Shown here in pieces: positions 46,062-58,933 of a stretch of 64,000 bases of DNA (within the stretch, counting starts at the first letter, position 1; each line of letters begins with the position of its first letter). The notes below the pieces were generated by a model. The model worked only from the letters and a program-made list of their open reading frames with translations. It had not been told where the DNA came from and ran no database searches. The stretch is from positions 62,001-126,000 of the forward strand of contig MU385862.1 of NCBI GenBank assembly GCA_022497145.1. The letters run 5' to 3'. The translations under genes were made by a program, and so were the position numbers. The stretch comes from Rostrohypoxylon terebratum (taxonomy: Eukaryota > Ascomycota > Sordariomycetes > Xylariales > Hypoxylaceae).

Positions 46062-46072
46062 TGATAGATAAG
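46062..46072. promoter_or_regulatory. Paired GATA motifs upstream of the ammonium transporter
   Basis: TGATAG and AGATAA overlap here, both fitting the HGATAR core bound by fungal nitrogen GATA factors (AreA/Nit2). They lie about 580 bp upstream of the transporter start codon. Meaningful by position only; GATA occurs often by chance. Confidence 0.3.
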
Positions 46073-48383
46073 TATCCGACCAATCAAAGTTAAAAGTCTT
46101 ACTTGTAGCCCGTATGTAATCGACTACCGGGGTGCAGTTCCCCAAACCCTATGATGGTTAGGTACCTACGTCCTACGGTCTACCACTTTTACGGGACCCC
46201 CATGTATAAACTCCACCGGAGGCTTACATGCATTGAGGTAGTACTATGTAGTTACTACTGTACTATGCTAATAAGGTATAGTTTAGCATGGTTTAGCATG
46301 GTTTGTGTAATGTAGAATTAGAATATTAGTTCCATGATTACTTCAGTCTTCCAGGTGTGTGAGAAGGCGCCTTGGATGAGCGACATCGCTGGGTTTCGAG
46401 TCTATTAGACCGAGGCGTTTACCTTTAACACCTTACCAGCTTTAGGCAGGTGCCTTGCTTGACTTTATTTAGGGTCCATCCTCGCGGGTGAGAAGTGTAT
46501 TGACAGTGGACACTGGACACCACATCTCGAACCTGTCCATGAGCAATCTTGGTGACTGCCTTAAGACCTAGGACCTAGATAGGTCCTAGTACATACCTAG
46601 ATACCGAGTAGGTACCTACCTTTGTCAGTGGTTTAGCGCGGCACGAAGTCTGCCACTTTCGTCAGCTCTTCGATTCCAACCTGTCAGGGCTTGTTTATTT
46701 AGCTTCAATTTCCAAGGTTGTTTCACTATGTCTTGCCTTAGGGGGTAATCAGATCTAAGGGAGACATAAGCCGATTTGATATCTTACATACTAGTAGTGT
46801 TAACTTTTACGCCGATGTTTCTGTCAACAATACACCTAATTAATATCATTGCTGTATGTATCATGGATGTTTTTGTGTTTATCGGTATCGTCATCCCTCT
46901 CCTGGCCTAGGAACATCCGGAGTCTGTGGGGTACGTGGAGCTGCGCGGCTACCTACTGCATGGTCAGGGGCTTCCTTGTCACTAGGATTTCCAACTGCCA
47001 GGTCTAAGGGCTTTTAGTACACGACGCTAATAATTTACACTGCATCATATCTTCAATCTGGTTGAAAGGTTTGTTCGTGATTTTCGACGTTTCGCCGCGT
47101 CGTAGTCTTCGCGGGCAGGCGGGTGACGTTGAAGTCGAAGTCGTATAATTTCTTCTTGATGTCGATCCCAAGCCCAAGGGTCCCTCGACGCAGGTCCCTT
47201 AGTTCCCTTAGTTCCATGGCCAAGCGAAGCTTGAGCCCTTTAGATCGCGTGGGACGGGAGTATCTGTTACGAAATAGTTTGTCTGCTTCCCTGCAAACCA
47301 TTTGCAACAGCCTCGACACAGGCGAATGAGAAGGTCAGCTTCCTGCCCGAACAATTCCTATCTCTTGCTGTATCCTTGATGAGTCGTGCAATGGGGCTGA
47401 GATCGGAACTAGCTGCGACGAACTGGGGACGGCACAAGGGAAAATAGCGAGATACTTTAGGTCCGTCAAAGCTTAACCATTGTTACCATTCTATTAGCCG
47501 CAAAATCTTGAAACTTCACGATCCTGCCATCTTGCTAATAGTAATACTAATTCGCTTCTTCGTGCTACTGCACAGTAGATATGTATTATGCATAACCATG
47601 ATCCCAACTACATAATTCACATGCAAGTGACCAACTAGCTTCCAAGCAAAATGCGACAAAATGCAGCGAAAAAAGGTCGGTTAGCCTTCAAAGTTCAAAC
47701 ATCCCGCGCCCTTCAAGTCCAGACACGGCGGGTTTGAGAGATTTTTTTCCCTCCTCGGTCTGGATATGTCATCAATGTCCTTTTTTAGACAAGAGAGCGC
47801 TCTCTCAAGAGACATGGTCCGCTAGCGCCGAGATCGACAATGATAGGTTATGGTTATTTTTTCCATTTGAGAGTGAGAACCGGAAATACCGCCTTAACAA
47901 TTTTCACACGAAAGGCGCCACTGGTGCCATCATCCATGAAATCCGAGCACCGTATGATGTCAAGCTATCGATTCGTCTGAATGCCACCCCTTGGCTATCT
48001 TGGTTCGATAACTATAGTAATACTACTACTAAATAGACCACTCCGAAAGTTAAGGTACCTGCCTAGGTAACAGCCGGAGGGAATATCGTGTCACAGTCGC
48101 ATGTTGGAAGGCGCATGAGGCTGTCGGACATTAGCAAGCTTGGGCTGAGGGCTGAAAGTTTCTTTCGTCAGCTTGCCTGCCTGCCCAAAAGTTACGACGT
48201 AGTAGGTACCTTTTTGGTCCCAGCAACCCCGGAAATAAAGCGTGACCCGCAAGACTCTAACCTTAAGAGGAAAGGCCAGTTTGAAGCCTTATCTTCAGTT
48301 TTCCGTCCAATCAGAGTTTTCAATTCCTTCATTGATTTATCATTCCTCTACGAAATCGCGGCTTGGCATTACGGGTTCGTAGG

Positions 48384-48420
48384 GGTGCTGTCGAGAGTTC
48401 CAAATTGTAGACAGCACCAG
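48384..48420 (-). mobile_element. One-ended relic of the TA-flanked MITE family
   Basis: Read on the minus strand from 48420, it starts CTGGTGCTGTCTACAAT and continues with ACTCTCGACAGCACCCC. This matches the terminal repeat of the element at 26.65-26.98 kb apart from a small insertion. No opposite end or TA duplication was found, so it is a decayed or truncated copy. Confidence 0.7.
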
Positions 48421-49302
48421 CTGGCAGCAGACCAGTAGATCACCATAAAGTGTACTTACCTCACCAACTCACTAATTTACACAGCATTCCTAAGCCTCAA
48501 AAATTACGGCTCAGCGCGATCAGGGTCATGAACTTCTGAAAACTGAAAATCTGGGAGAAGATGGGCTATCTTAGCTCTCATTTGTTGTGAACATACCTTA
48601 GTTTTTCGACTTTCCTTTAAACCATTAACCACCGTCACTCCATCTAGTAGGCCCGAGGACTCGGAATGTCTTTTAATGCACGAATCTTCCAGCATAGACA
48701 GACATTCATGCGAGTAACTTGGTTTATTAAATCTACTGTCATCCTGATGTAATGCAGTCATAGTAGGCAAAGCTCAGCGCGTAACTTAGTTCAACGCATT
48801 TTTAATATCCACTAAAAGTGACTACCGGAAGAGAGAATGCAAACTTCAAAGTCCATACTCGAATTCATGTACCTGGAAAATTTACTACCGTATGTATCCT
48901 CATCACCCCTACTATGGAAAGCTGTTCTAGAAGATCACATCCTTGCCAGGTGGCAGGGTGGTTCTGACTCCCCCACCAGTAAGCCGCCACTGACGGTATT
49001 TTTGCATCGCATACGTATCACTTCCGTGTGCTCGGTACCTAATATGGCACCTAGGACCTACATAGGTATTTGCTAAGGAAGAGCCTGTCTCAGATATTCG
49101 ATCTCATTCGTGCTGTTGTTTTCATTCCTGCCTCGCCCAACCAACGCCTTACCGAGACAAGCTCGTGAATGATTACGGAATCCCCATCCACCATCTGCCA
49201 TTCCCATGCAGCCTAAACGCCTACCGGTCCCCGTATGAAATCAACCCGCGGAAACTCCAGGGTATCATGACAGCATAATCTAGAGAAACGAAGTGGCCCT
49301 TT

Positions 49303-51787
49303 TCAGCTGATGGAGAGAGAATCCGTTGCTGGGCATCGAGATATGTTGTAGCTTAGTATGCTCAGATCGTAGAAATGAAGCATGATGCGATATGGTCTCG
49401 GGTTGATAGGCCTTTCTGCCAATTCGGGGCTTCCGGAGAATGGAACAGGTCCGACAGCCACGCCCAATAAGGGGCAGATTGGTCGCTTCTGTTTGTCCTC
49501 TTCCTCCGCCGTGGGCAAGATAGCATCAACCCTGAATGCCCGTTTGAAAGAGAGGCCCTTTTCCATTGGGCGCGTTAAGGTGACCAGCGCTACCCTTCCG
49601 CATAGTGAGGCAGCTACCACTAACGACAATTCCGGGACGTGGATCAGGTTGGCTAGACGTTCGTGTGCCATTCTCATTGATGGCAGAACTGCCTGCGAAG
49701 GCCGCATTTGGTCAATAACTTTCTCAAACATAATACCCCTGCTAACATCATCGAAGCTGCGAAGCTCGATATCCATCTCGTATGTGCGCATGATACTACT
49801 CCCATCCCCTAAGATAGCCTTAGATCTCGGTGGGTTTTGATAATCCGGATGAGACTCGCGCTCGCGGCGCGACATCATATCTCTGGCGCGATCCTTCCTT
49901 GAAGCAGACGACATAGGGCTGGCAAAATCAAACCATGATTGCTCTATCTGGGCCCTTCTAGGTTCCAGGGGATTGAAGGCAAACTGCGTGTGGTGTCCCC
50001 ATCTTACCCATGGATGCACCCGTGAATTATTTTCCACGTTCTTGATGCCTTGGCTAATATCGATCCACGAGCCAAGCTTTTCGGACGATACATATTTAGC
50101 ATCCTCTAACGACATCCCAATCGCGTCGTCCTTGTTCCTTACAGGAAGGAAACTACTTTCGGGCAATACGAGTACGCCCCAGCCTCTAGGTCTAAATCGC
50201 CATTAGCGTTTCTCCTAAGGTGCGATGGAATACAGTAAACTCACTTATGCGAATGGATAGCAAGTCCGTGATGTCTGAGGCGAGGTTGGCCTGGGTGAAG
50301 TCCATCAGCTTTTAAATAGTGACGTTGGTTAAAGGCCCAAAAGTCTAAAAACCAGAGACGTCCGCTAATGTCTACCGCCACAATGTTTTCCGCCTCTCCA
50401 TTTACGTCGCTGCTGAAAGCAATATTAGGTATATTGGCCCCCACACGGTCACCGGTCTCAATGATGATGCGCCAGTTTGCATCTCGACGTCGGACTGCAG
50501 TTTCCAATGCAGCGATCCTCCCATCATCTAAAAAGTGTCTAGTAATCCCAGCAGCCAGCTGAGATGAGCGTTCCCTTCGGTCAACAAATCTACCATGCTC
50601 GTCTCTGATAATAGCCCTAAAGAGCTCGAGATCGTCCACCCCCGGGATGTGGTAGTATGGGAGTCCAGTCAAGGCGAAGACAAAGACCGTGACATCGTGG
50701 TAGTTCGAACTGACGGCGATCATGCGAGATTGCTTATGGACTGCTAATCCCCAAGCACTTTTGTCGACGTTTTCGTGAAAGAAGGGGCCAGGAACAGACT
50801 TATTGATTCGACCACCCCTCTCACGTCGTAGGAGCTCATTCTCAATGTGACGGGTATAGTAGGCAATGACGTCACCGTCGTCGTAGGCGAGCACCAGGAT
50901 TTCTTCGTTACCAAAGTCGCTCACGATAAGATGGTTAACTTGATGTGGGAAGTTCTCATCCAAATAGCCACCAGCCTCGACACCCATATCAGAAGCCGCG
51001 GGTTGCAGAATCAGGTCAGGCTCGTGTGGCAGGAAATTGGTAACGCAGCTACGAGGTCTTGAGACATAAATTTTATCCGAGTACGCCACCATGTAAATAT
51101 TGTAAGCCTGCGATAAGGCCGTAAGGTTCATTCTCCACGGTGCAACGCGTGGCAAGCCATCTCCCTCTGGTGTATCATTGGCAAAGATTTGACTATCATC
51201 CTCATCCACCTCTTCGTCGGAGTCATCGTCAGAGCTAGGAAGTTCTACGTCCAACATGCCGTCATCGAAAAAACCGCCGACTACTCCAACAGGTAAGAGC
51301 GGCCCAACATTCACCTCGGGGGGCTCATCGAATAAGAACATGGCATCTTCCATGGGGATATCACCACCCAGTTCGCTTTCGTTAGAAACGGTAGTATCAT
51401 GATCGTCGCCATCGTCGCCGTCGTCGCCATCATCATTATCATCGTTATTGTTGTCATCGTTGTTGGGGGGATCGATTTGCGCATGGTGGCCAGGTTGAGG
51501 TATGTTGATGTTAAGGGAAGTCTCGTAAGGGATCTGTACCGAGCTCGGGATTCGGTGCTAGGAGATGGTTCATGTCAGCAAGTTGTCGGAAGTCAGTGCA
51601 GTCAAGATACTGGGTAATCAGAGCAAACGGCAAGCGAGGGCTAGAAAAAAACAACAACAGGCGATTCCAAAGCCATCCAATATAACGTCAAGTCCCTACT
51701 GAAGTCCCTACTTACCCTCTTGCGGCCAGTCTCTCTGTAGCTTCTGCTCACTCGGAGCGCCCCTTCGAAGCTCGCAGCCTTCGCCAT
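49303..51787 (-). CDS. Crt10-domain protein (757 aa)
   Basis: Three exons, 51787-51716, 51557-50245 and 50191-49303, closing to 758 codons. Exon 1 (MAKAASFEGALRV) joins at GTAAGT/CTCCTAG to HRIPSSVQIPYE. A very acidic Asn/Asp tract (about residues 55-75) and a second one (SSDDDSDEEVDEDD) follow. The Crt10 region contains LTALSQAYNIYMVAYSDKIYVSRPR, then VNHLIVSDFGNEEILVLAYDDGDVIAYY, SAWGLAVHKQSRMIAVSSN, NIPNIAFSSDVNG, VAVDISGRLWFLDFW and HKPRGWGVLVLPES. These look like WD/beta-propeller blades. Yeast Crt10 represses ribonucleotide reductase genes; that role here is inferred. The last intron splits a Lys codon in HSHKPRGWG, restoring a conserved stretch. The start is less certain than the body because it rests on one 72-bp exon. 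Confidence 0.8.
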
Positions 51788-54200
51788 GTCATTACAGATA
51801 GCAGATAGCATACGTCAACGAATGTAGCTAATTGCCGTCAGAGAATGACGAGATGGGTGAATAAAGGTAAGTGGCGCAAGTTGTCGAAGTTAGAAGTCAT
51901 CACAACACCTACTACTCAATGCACAATGGTGGGGGGGTTGAGTTCAGGCTTGTTAATGGAGTTGATGGATAGCCTGGATAGCCTGATCCATTAGGTGAAG
52001 CTTAAACTTTGGGAAGCTTCAGTGTTCCGGTTTACACCACATACGTACCTGCTACGATCGTACCAAAGACCCCGCCAATGTATGTGCACGTACCGCGTAG
52101 GTACGCATAGACAGGTACCTAGTACTGCTAGTAGCACCTACTTCAACGCTCTTGGAGTCGAGCCTTCCACGACACAACGTAGGTATAGGCACCGTCACAA
52201 GCTTGAATCATTTGCTTTCAATAAAGTGGCAAGATCAGCCCAAGTCTCATGGGCATTAAACAGTAAACAGATTGGTGGTTGCCCAGCGATATCGAACAGA
52301 GCTTATTAATAGTTAAATCGCCTAGGTGCTACTACCAGGTATAAACGTACCTAGGACCTAGGTCCTACCTAGAATCCTAGATTACAAGTACTTCCCCACA
52401 TCTACGAGGGTGTGACTCTAAGAGATCCACCAATCATTGTCGACCGCCTTGCACTGATGATTTTCTTGCCATTGTCACCACACGTTATAATAGATGTTCA
52501 TAAAACACATTTGATATCCTTCATAGCAGCTTATCACATAATTTTTATCATTATTAATAAATAACCGATTTTTTCATCACAAAGGACGACAGCCATACCA
52601 GTGGTTAGATATATCAATGTTCACTGAGAACGGCTACCAAAATTTGATAGTGACCAATGAAAGGATCATGAAGGTCTCGAAATAAAATTCAGAGATGATA
52701 GTATAAGGCCATAATTCCTAAGTTCAAGAAGTGCGCATTTCATAAGACACCGAGGAATACATATATAATAACTAGGTATGTACTAGATATGGTATCTACT
52801 TTCAAACACATAATATAATATTAGTAAAATATTTGGCTACCTAAGACTTAACTAGGTTAAGTACCTACCTACAAGCCAAAAATTCACATCATACGTAATA
52901 TTCACACAATATTACCAATGTCACAGCCATATTCCAAGTAATCATGGCACTCGACTATTTTTTTACAAATCTTAACAAGGTTCCTAAAATTCCTAAAAGG
53001 GGAGAGTAATGTTAACGACATTAAATATCGATAAGTATATGTTTAAAGAAGGCATGATGTATATAGGTAGATATGGATATATATTCCAGGTAATTATGAT
53101 AAGGAGTTGACAGAAGACCTTTGGACAGAAATTTTCAAGCCTTAGAAATGACGAAATATTAATCAACAACTACTTTCGTGATTAAATTAAGGAAGAGCAA
53201 GAAAGATGATTTTATGGTTTCCATTATTTGATCAACACATAGGTAGAATTTAGAGCGCATAAGTTCATATATGTAGATTTTATAGTGATCGGATATGTGA
53301 TTTTGATAGTCTGGAGTAGTCGCATAAAGACGTCTAAATATATACCTAGGTAGGTAGAAATCTTACATCCTCAGGACATGTCCCGCTTCAGGCCATCTAG
53401 AGAGTGAATATTATCTTAGAAATATGTTACCCTTGAGAGAACCAGCGAGTTATTCGGTACAATCTTATTTGGTATGAACTGTTTGTCTATTTAGGTATCT
53501 TGTAGGTTGAGTCTTCAGCATCTGTTCCTTGACGAATGTTTCTCAAGTAGAGAATACTAGATAGAAATTATGGACATAGTTTCAGCTAATTATGACATCC
53601 ATGATGCATTATGCCAAGGAACTCCCTCCCATAGGATCCTCGTGGAAGGCTTCACAAACTAGAAGGATGCTTCCCTATGTGTAAACGCCGCCCCACAAGC
53701 CCGAGTTATTGCTCGAAAAGGGGCTTCGTCAAGTCATTCGCGAAACGAAATATGAGTCTAAGATAATTAGAGATGGTTGGATTGTTGAAAAGTGTACATG
53801 CCGTGGTCAATGTGTGTGGGGAGTCAAATACGTGATTGAATGTTGTAGCTATGAGTCATGACTTCCTCGGTGTTACCCAGGAAGCCGGTGAATACTTCCA
53901 GGATAATGAAACGCCGATTATTATTCCAAGATACGCATCATTGACATTAAGAAATATATTTCAAATAAATATACAAGAGCCAGTAATTAGAGACGACTAG
54001 GTACTAGGTAGGGAGGCATACAAGGATAAATCTTCAAGGACTAGAAGCAGTGTTCGATGTACCTATATTATGGGGAGGCTTGATAACAAGACACTACTGG
54101 AACATGAACGCGATTAGGATATGAAATGTTCAATACATCCGTATATACTTGCGTAAGCGCGGTAGGAGGTCTCTACACCTCCATCCCTTAGGTTATGTAG

Positions 54201-54859
54201 ATGCATCAGGTCGGGTTACTACTCTCAATCTCCTTGACATACTTCGCATATTACTACTACTCTAGACCGCCCAACTGCCATCCGGTCACACATAGTTTTG
54301 ACAAGGGCGTTATAGTCCTTTCCGGGCCCGTGGCCTTCGAATACCGCAAGAAGGGAGAAGGGGGAACTATTGCAAAACTCCAGTGGGGTGGTATTGACGA
54401 AGGATGATAGCGGGAGATGAATGTTTATTCGGAACACCTGAGCCCTTATTGCCCTGCGTTTCATTCGTATAACCTCCAATTGGAGCTTCTAGAGAGCTGA
54501 TTCGGATTGAGAACACGTAGTCCTATTCAGCTGATTTGGCTTTGTTGGTGCTAATGCTTGCATGAAGGTTGCCGTCAAAGCCCCCGGAGAAACACTGAGA
54601 AGCTCACACCACACCCCTCGTCCGTCCTAAATGAATGGTGACCTATATTGTCCTCATTGCAGTCCCATGTCCTTCGAAGCCCGCCTTCCTATTAATACGG
54701 TCCATAGTAAGAGGCCTAGGCTCGGCCCCATACGCCCAACACACACTGAATGGGTCGTTTGTGTCTGCAGGCTTGTCGGCCCACGTGTTCGAGAACCTCG
54801 AGTCTGTGAGACTCAGCGGATATGCCAAACTCCCTAAGACTTACGTGACCGTTTCTTAG
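54201..54859 (+). pseudogene. Possible decayed coding fragments, family unrecognised
   Basis: Two plus-strand frames look protein-like: one ending VAFEYRKKGEGGTIAKLQWGG (up to 54407) and one containing APYAQHTLNGSFVSAGLSAHV and FENLESVRLSGYAKLPKTYV (54635-54859). They are in different frames, lack credible starts, and are separated by stops, so if related they are fragments of one broken gene. I do not recognise the family. Chance open frames remain possible. Confidence 0.25.
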
Positions 54860-56480
54860 TGCTTATATTCGAGCTGCTGCTCTGGGATTGTGGTACAACG
54901 CAGACTCTAAAGTGGGCAGCATCCGATCTAGAATCTAGATGCGACTGTTGCACGAGGTCATGGTGAGTATGTATCGTATTTCCAGTCCAGCAACCCCTTG
55001 ACAAGCGCCACTAAGTCCATATAAAGCATCGTTCCTCCCCTCCCACAGACCGATGAAGCTGAGTCCTCACTTGTTCTTGTGTCAACCTTGACTCCGTTCC
55101 CATTGTATTGGAAGCTGTGTGTGTAACAACCACACCATATGACGTCCAGATCCTCGAAAACTTGCCATGTACGGTCTGAGGTGAGCTCCTTTCAGCGGAG
55201 CCCCGAGCTACCGTGTACGGAGACAGACTGAGAAAGCTCGGATCAACCCCAGGGTAACCTTCAGCTATCCTCAAGACTACCTAGCTTGAGGTTAGTCATA
55301 GATGGAACTTGTTGTCGAGGTTAGAAAGCATCGACTTACCCAGGTATGTGTTACTCATTTGTGAGATATGACATTGAACTATCCTGAAACTTTTGTTTCA
55401 AATCACAAGAACACCGGTTTCGTGTACAAAATGCCGAGCCTTGGAGGTATTTGCAATTGGATATCTTTTCCCGGCCACGAGTTATAGATTCTAGGTTAAT
55501 GATCTTCCTAGGTCTTATCATATCGAACTTCCAAAATGGCGATCACTTGATCTACCTTCTCTATGAGGGTAATATCTTCCATATTACCTCCAAGTCCGAA
55601 TTTTGAGAAGCTACCTACCTACCTAGTACCTGGGTAATTATTGGAGCGCCTATCAATGCGAAGAAGTCGATCGGGCTATCATGGGAAAGACAAGGGAAAT
55701 ACATGGGAAAGACGGCTGATGATTAGACGACCGGGCATGTCCGAAGTGCCCCGACGCAGTTTGACTGATACGACATTCTGGTATGTTATTCAACTCCATT
55801 GGATGAATGGCTTCATCCAGGGAGCTTCCCCGAGGTTCTAGATGGCTTGGATGAACAATCAGAGAAAAGAATGACAAATCCAACATGGATTTAGTAGGAA
55901 GAAAAGATGAAGAGGTGGAAGTGAACGGAGTGATGGAATGATGGAAGGATGGGAGGATGGAAGCACGGGTTGTAGGGAGGAGAAATGTAAGTTCCCTCTT
56001 TCTCATGTAAGGCAGGAAGTTTGGAAGTCCTTGGAAAATCTCAACCTTTGAAATCTTCGATGCAAATGGATGATACCTGCCTTAGTGAGGAGGTATATAC
56101 CCAGTGGATATCCATGGATAGGTATATACAAGGTAGCTACTTCCCAACTCCATCTCAAGTACACGGCAGGTAGATACAAAATGTGGCTACGTGCTTTTGT
56201 GCCTAGCGGCGGAGTAGAGTGGCTCAATGGCGACCTGCTTGGCCCCAGGATTTCCTTGCTTACCCCAAGGCATTAGCCGAAGCCTCTGTGAGTACTATTA
56301 CCCAACCGGTACATGCTGAGTACCGAGTACTAGGTACTACTACGAGTCTATTAACTTTTAAGCACGCACCCTAGTCAAAGTACCAGAGGTATCCCTGAGT
56401 GGTGGTGGCGGCGGCAGCGGCAGGCGCCACTGACAGTATCTAATATGGAGCATGTACGGAGTAGGTAAGGTACAGCTCAT

Positions 56481-56531
56481 ACAGTCCATACAGCCCATAC
56501 AGCCCATATAGCCCATACAGCCCATACAGCG
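56481..56531. repeat. Tandem repeat, 9-bp unit CCATACAGC
   Basis: Five to six copies with few mismatches (one CCATATAGC), in the gene-poor region. Confidence 0.85.
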
Positions 56532-57694
56532 CCAGGAACCGTCGACCTTCGAGGATAGACTAAGGGACTCTCTTTTTCCTCATCGGGGCTTTGGGCTGGG
56601 CCGGTAAGGCCCAATAACCAAAATTTGCCCCCTTACCCCCCTGTCTAAAGTACCAAATCACTGTCAAGATCAAAGTCTAAATGTCCATTTTCATTCAATG
56701 TTTCTGCCCCTTCTCAAACTTTGATATCCATACATAGGTACCTACATACATACATAATATTTCCCATACATACCTAGTTGTGCGTGCTTGGAAAATGTCA
56801 CATCTTCAACCAATACAACCAATACAGCATACAACCAATATGGAGGATGGGCTGACTTCTGCCTTTATTCTTCACCATTCAAGGATTGACGCAAGGAATG
56901 GTTTCCTTGGAATGGAGCCCGTCCTGCGTCGAGTTGCAACAGGTCACGCGACGAAAATGGCCGAAATACGGTCTCATTAGTCACTATTTCTTCCCAAGCG
57001 CGCCTCTCGCCTCTCGAATTCCGACAGCGTTATTCTTGAAGATCGACAACTTGCAGAATCCGTACCTGATGTCTTGATTACGTTCATATACCCCTATCGG
57101 GTAATCCGATTGCAATGTTGCGCACAGTTCACGAGTTCGTGGCTTGCGTTGTACTGTCTCGTACCCTCACCCTCTTACGCCTCGTTGAGGACTTTTGAGA
57201 CGTTGATCGAGATCAGCCACCCTCTATCTATACATGAGGAAATCTCTTTCGCAGATAGGCGCAGAACCTCGTCGCCATGCTTGAATCTTGTTGGCCATGC
57301 CCATTACAACAGGACAGAGGAGCATTGATCGTATACATCTCTCTTATCGTGCGTTTTCGTTGGCTTCGCGTCGTGGCTTCCGATGACAACACAATGATGC
57401 TTGGCTCGCCCGTATGTGCGCGGGTGTATCTATCATAAGGTACATCGCCGAGTTACCGTCGTCCTCGTCTATGTACCCAGGTATGCAGCAGGGAGATGGA
57501 ACTCAGCGTCCCGATATGCCGTAGGCAAAGAGCGAGGAGAAGTGGCAATTTGTGCATGTTGAAGAACGAGGAACATGGCCTACCCTCCTCTATGCAGCTC
57601 ACAAAGTGGGCGAGCAGCCCGGCAGGCCGTCTCGCACTAGCGTTAACTGTCGCAGTATCCAGTCAGGCCAGTCTGAATGCACGCAGGTGTTGCA

Positions 57695-57742
57695 GATATA
57701 CCCATACCCATACCCATACTCTGACCCCTGCCCTGACCCCAT
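57695..57742. repeat. CCCATA / CTGACCC short tandem repeats
   Basis: Three copies of CCCATA followed by two of CTGACCCC-type units. They create spurious Pro/Tyr- and His/Thr-rich frames. Confidence 0.7.
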
Positions 57743-58416
57743 ACCTCAGATCTTTCAACGGTGGATGCGGGTGCATCCAAGGTCCTAGCAGCCCAGTAAG
57801 GAGACTTTACTATTAGAGGCGTGCTTAGCTTTTCGCTGGAACCAGGTATTCACTAGCGGCACAGTACGGCACATAAGTACCCGCAAAGAGGCGTTTTGGC
57901 GCTACCACAACAGGGGTTCAGCTGTGCTTATCCTTCATGTCCCCTTCGTCCTGCGCAGTCCGTACAGTCCGTACTGTCCTTGTACCTTCACGTTTCTTGG
58001 CTATGGTGTAGCTATCCGAGAGCACGGAGTTTCCAAATGTTGGGAATTCGGGTTCCATGGACGGTACTAGGCGGCACATCGTACGTCGGAACATCTGAAG
58101 GACTTAAAACAACCCTACGGTGTTGGGAAAACCGGGGTTTCCTAGGGGGGCTCCGAATCCGCGAAGACGAGCTTATGATGCTCAAATCTGGGCGGGACAG
58201 GCCAGAACCGTATTTTTTCCCTCTTTCTACCACCACCCCAACCCCCCCAAAACATACATATAGCTTTTTCCACCTGCAGTTTGTGAGATATGATAGAAAC
58301 TCATACAGTCATACTATCCCTTGGTGCTGAGGCAAATAATGCGCAGCAAATAAGGGGGGACGGGTTGCTGTTCCGCCTGCTCCGATCCACTGAGGGTTCT
58401 CCCCGGTCGTTTCTAG

Positions 58417-58933
58417 TTGTTCGCATCCAAAACATAGTCGTCGTTGATAAACTGACAGAATTCTGACGTGGGCATAACGTGGGTCGAAAGCGACGAGCGA
58501 GAGTCCAGGCCTTCGCCATCATGCACAAGGCGTCTGAAATCAACAGTGTTGTCGATCATTCATGGAGGGCTATTCATCAAAGCGAGGCTCAATCTTAATC
58601 CCTCAACCCCCTTCTGAATAGGCGGGAATATCGTAGAGGCGCAAATGGGCGGTATGACCTTTAATATATGAGATGGCTTTCTTCCGCCATGTTCGTTGGT
58701 CCATGTCGACGGGAAGTGAGGAAAAAAAGAAAAAAAAAAAAAAAAAGACCCGTCACGACGTAGCAAGACAGCCACGTGAGTGAGTGGTAATGTAGGAGAA
58801 CCGGGTCAACTGAACCCAGGCTCAATTGGAGGTGGCTGAAGATCTTGGCGTACGCCTCGCGGAAGATCCGGATCAAATTTGCCGGGGAACGCGGTAGGTC
58901 CTTCGCAGTATTACTATGTCGTACAAGATACAT
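58417..58933 (-). pseudogene. Possible coding remnants, family unrecognised
   Basis: On the minus strand an ATG frame reads MIDNTVDFRRLVHDGEGLDS and continues to QFINDDYVLDANN before a TAG (about 48 codons). Upstream, another frame contains SPANLIRIFREAYAKIFSHLQ and ends in a run of Phe from a poly-T tract. An in-frame TGA directly precedes the first piece. They look like pieces of a broken gene but match nothing I know. Confidence 0.2.

Larger units (their letters stand above)
45483..49302. other. Intergenic, unassigned, with transposon relic
   Basis: About 3.8 kb beyond the microsatellite. It holds short 12-bp repeats (45990-46036, GAATGGAGTTT/GAATGGACCTT), a GTTTAGCATG repeat near 46280-46306, a dense cluster of CTAGG/TAGGTAC palindromes (46562-46622) and the MITE relic at 48384-48420. 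A minus-strand frame at 47053-47319 (RLAMELRELRDLRRG.. ending TFQPD) looks protein-like but has no recognised family or start. Confidence 0.5.

Noticed and set aside
56481..56531. CRISPR-like short repeats
   Set aside because: Direct tandem 9-mers without spacers, in a fungal nuclear genome; a minisatellite.
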